From the NCBI RefSeq assembly GCF_014699135.1, contig NZ_JACOFT010000004.1:62001-126000 (forward strand): 64,000 nt of DNA. Direction: 5' to 3'. This document shows positions 63,914 through 64,000 of the stretch, piece after piece (positions within the stretch are counted from its first letter, which is position 1; every line of letters starts with the position of its first letter). The notes beneath the pieces are model-generated. The model searched no databases. It saw only the letters and a list, made by a program, of their open reading frames with translations, and had not been told where the DNA came from. The stretch comes from Cognatundibacterium aquatile. GTDB taxonomy: Bacteria > Pseudomonadota > Gammaproteobacteria > Burkholderiales > Burkholderiaceae_D. The position numbers and the translations under genes were made by a program.

Positions 63914-64000
63914 ATGAAAAAGCCTGTAGTCAAAAAAAACAAACAAAATAAATCAGACGGGCAGAGCGGGCAGGATGCGGCAGATCACAATGAAAAGCAT
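63914..64000 (+). CDS. Start of a gene cut by the window end
   Basis: A frame opens with ATG at 63914 and stays open for 29 codons to the window edge. The N-terminus is very basic and polar (MKKPVVKKNKQNKSDG...). The ribosome binding site is weak. Too little is present to name it. Confidence 0.4.
   Translation, partial: MKKPVVKKNKQNKSDGQSGQDAADHNEKH

Noticed and set aside
63647-63946. Open frames across the tRNA-Lys genes on both strands
   Set aside because: They are translations of tRNA and terminator sequence, a common false ORF.
1-64000. CRISPR array, insertion sequence, prophage or rRNA genes
   Set aside because: No regularly spaced direct repeats, transposase or integrase motifs, phage structural genes or rRNA sequence were seen in the window.

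Overview
The window reads as chromosomal DNA of a betaproteobacterium, most likely Burkholderiales and probably Oxalobacteraceae. The evidence is gene content and order: purD-hemF-nadD-rsfS-rlmH-maf-rng, tolA-tolB-pal-cpoB, a DUF1631 protein, a class I PHA synthase, msbA and waaF. Genus is inference only. Most genes are housekeeping. The accessory regions are about 4.7-9.0 kb, 10.5-12.9 kb and 31-43 kb.

Layout. 0-2.4 kb: three small exported proteins (two uncharacterised, one with a cache-type domain). 2.4-4.6 kb: an OsmC-YcaO fusion. 4.7-9.0 kb: two minus-strand effector-like genes that share a duplicated leader and N-terminus. The larger carries a DUF4157 (eCIS core) domain with an HExxH motif; the smaller ends in a nuclease-like toxin domain. 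9.4-10.5 kb: a membrane diguanylate cyclase. 10.7-12.8 kb: an AT-rich, overlapping gene pair (ABC-type ATPase plus DUF4435/TOPRIM-like protein) that matches the PARIS (AriA-AriB) anti-phage architecture, directly behind glnS. 15.0-19.3 kb: a coupled TonB-receptor / periplasmic binding protein / HAMP-GGDEF operon. 19.6-28.2 kb: dnaE, an O-antigen ligase-like protein, msbA, waaF and a Crp/Fnr-family regulator, then a DUF808 protein. 29.4-41.9 kb: phaC divergent from a YbhGFSR-like export system, followed by FabI, a MaoC-phosphotransacetylase fusion and acetate kinase. A perfect FNR-type palindrome lies between phaC and the exporter genes. 41.9-50.0 kb (minus): an acyltransferase, then rng, maf, rlmH, rsfS, nadD, hemF, purD and yebC. 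50.5-54.8 kb: an EamA transporter, a quinone oxidoreductase, an unlisted 45-aa membrane protein and DUF1631. 54.8-59.5 kb: a DUF4136 lipoprotein, pepN and fbp. 59.8-63.5 kb: tolA-tolB-pal-cpoB without tolQR. 63.5-63.8 kb: two identical tRNA-Lys(UUU) genes behind a consensus sigma-70 promoter. A new reading frame starts at 63914 and runs off the end.

The best candidates for something little described are the eCIS-type effector pair, whose larger member has a C-terminal region of about 650 residues that I cannot assign; the PARIS-like pair behind glnS; and the receptor/binding-protein/diguanylate-cyclase operon. All functions are read from sequence motifs and gene context without database searches.
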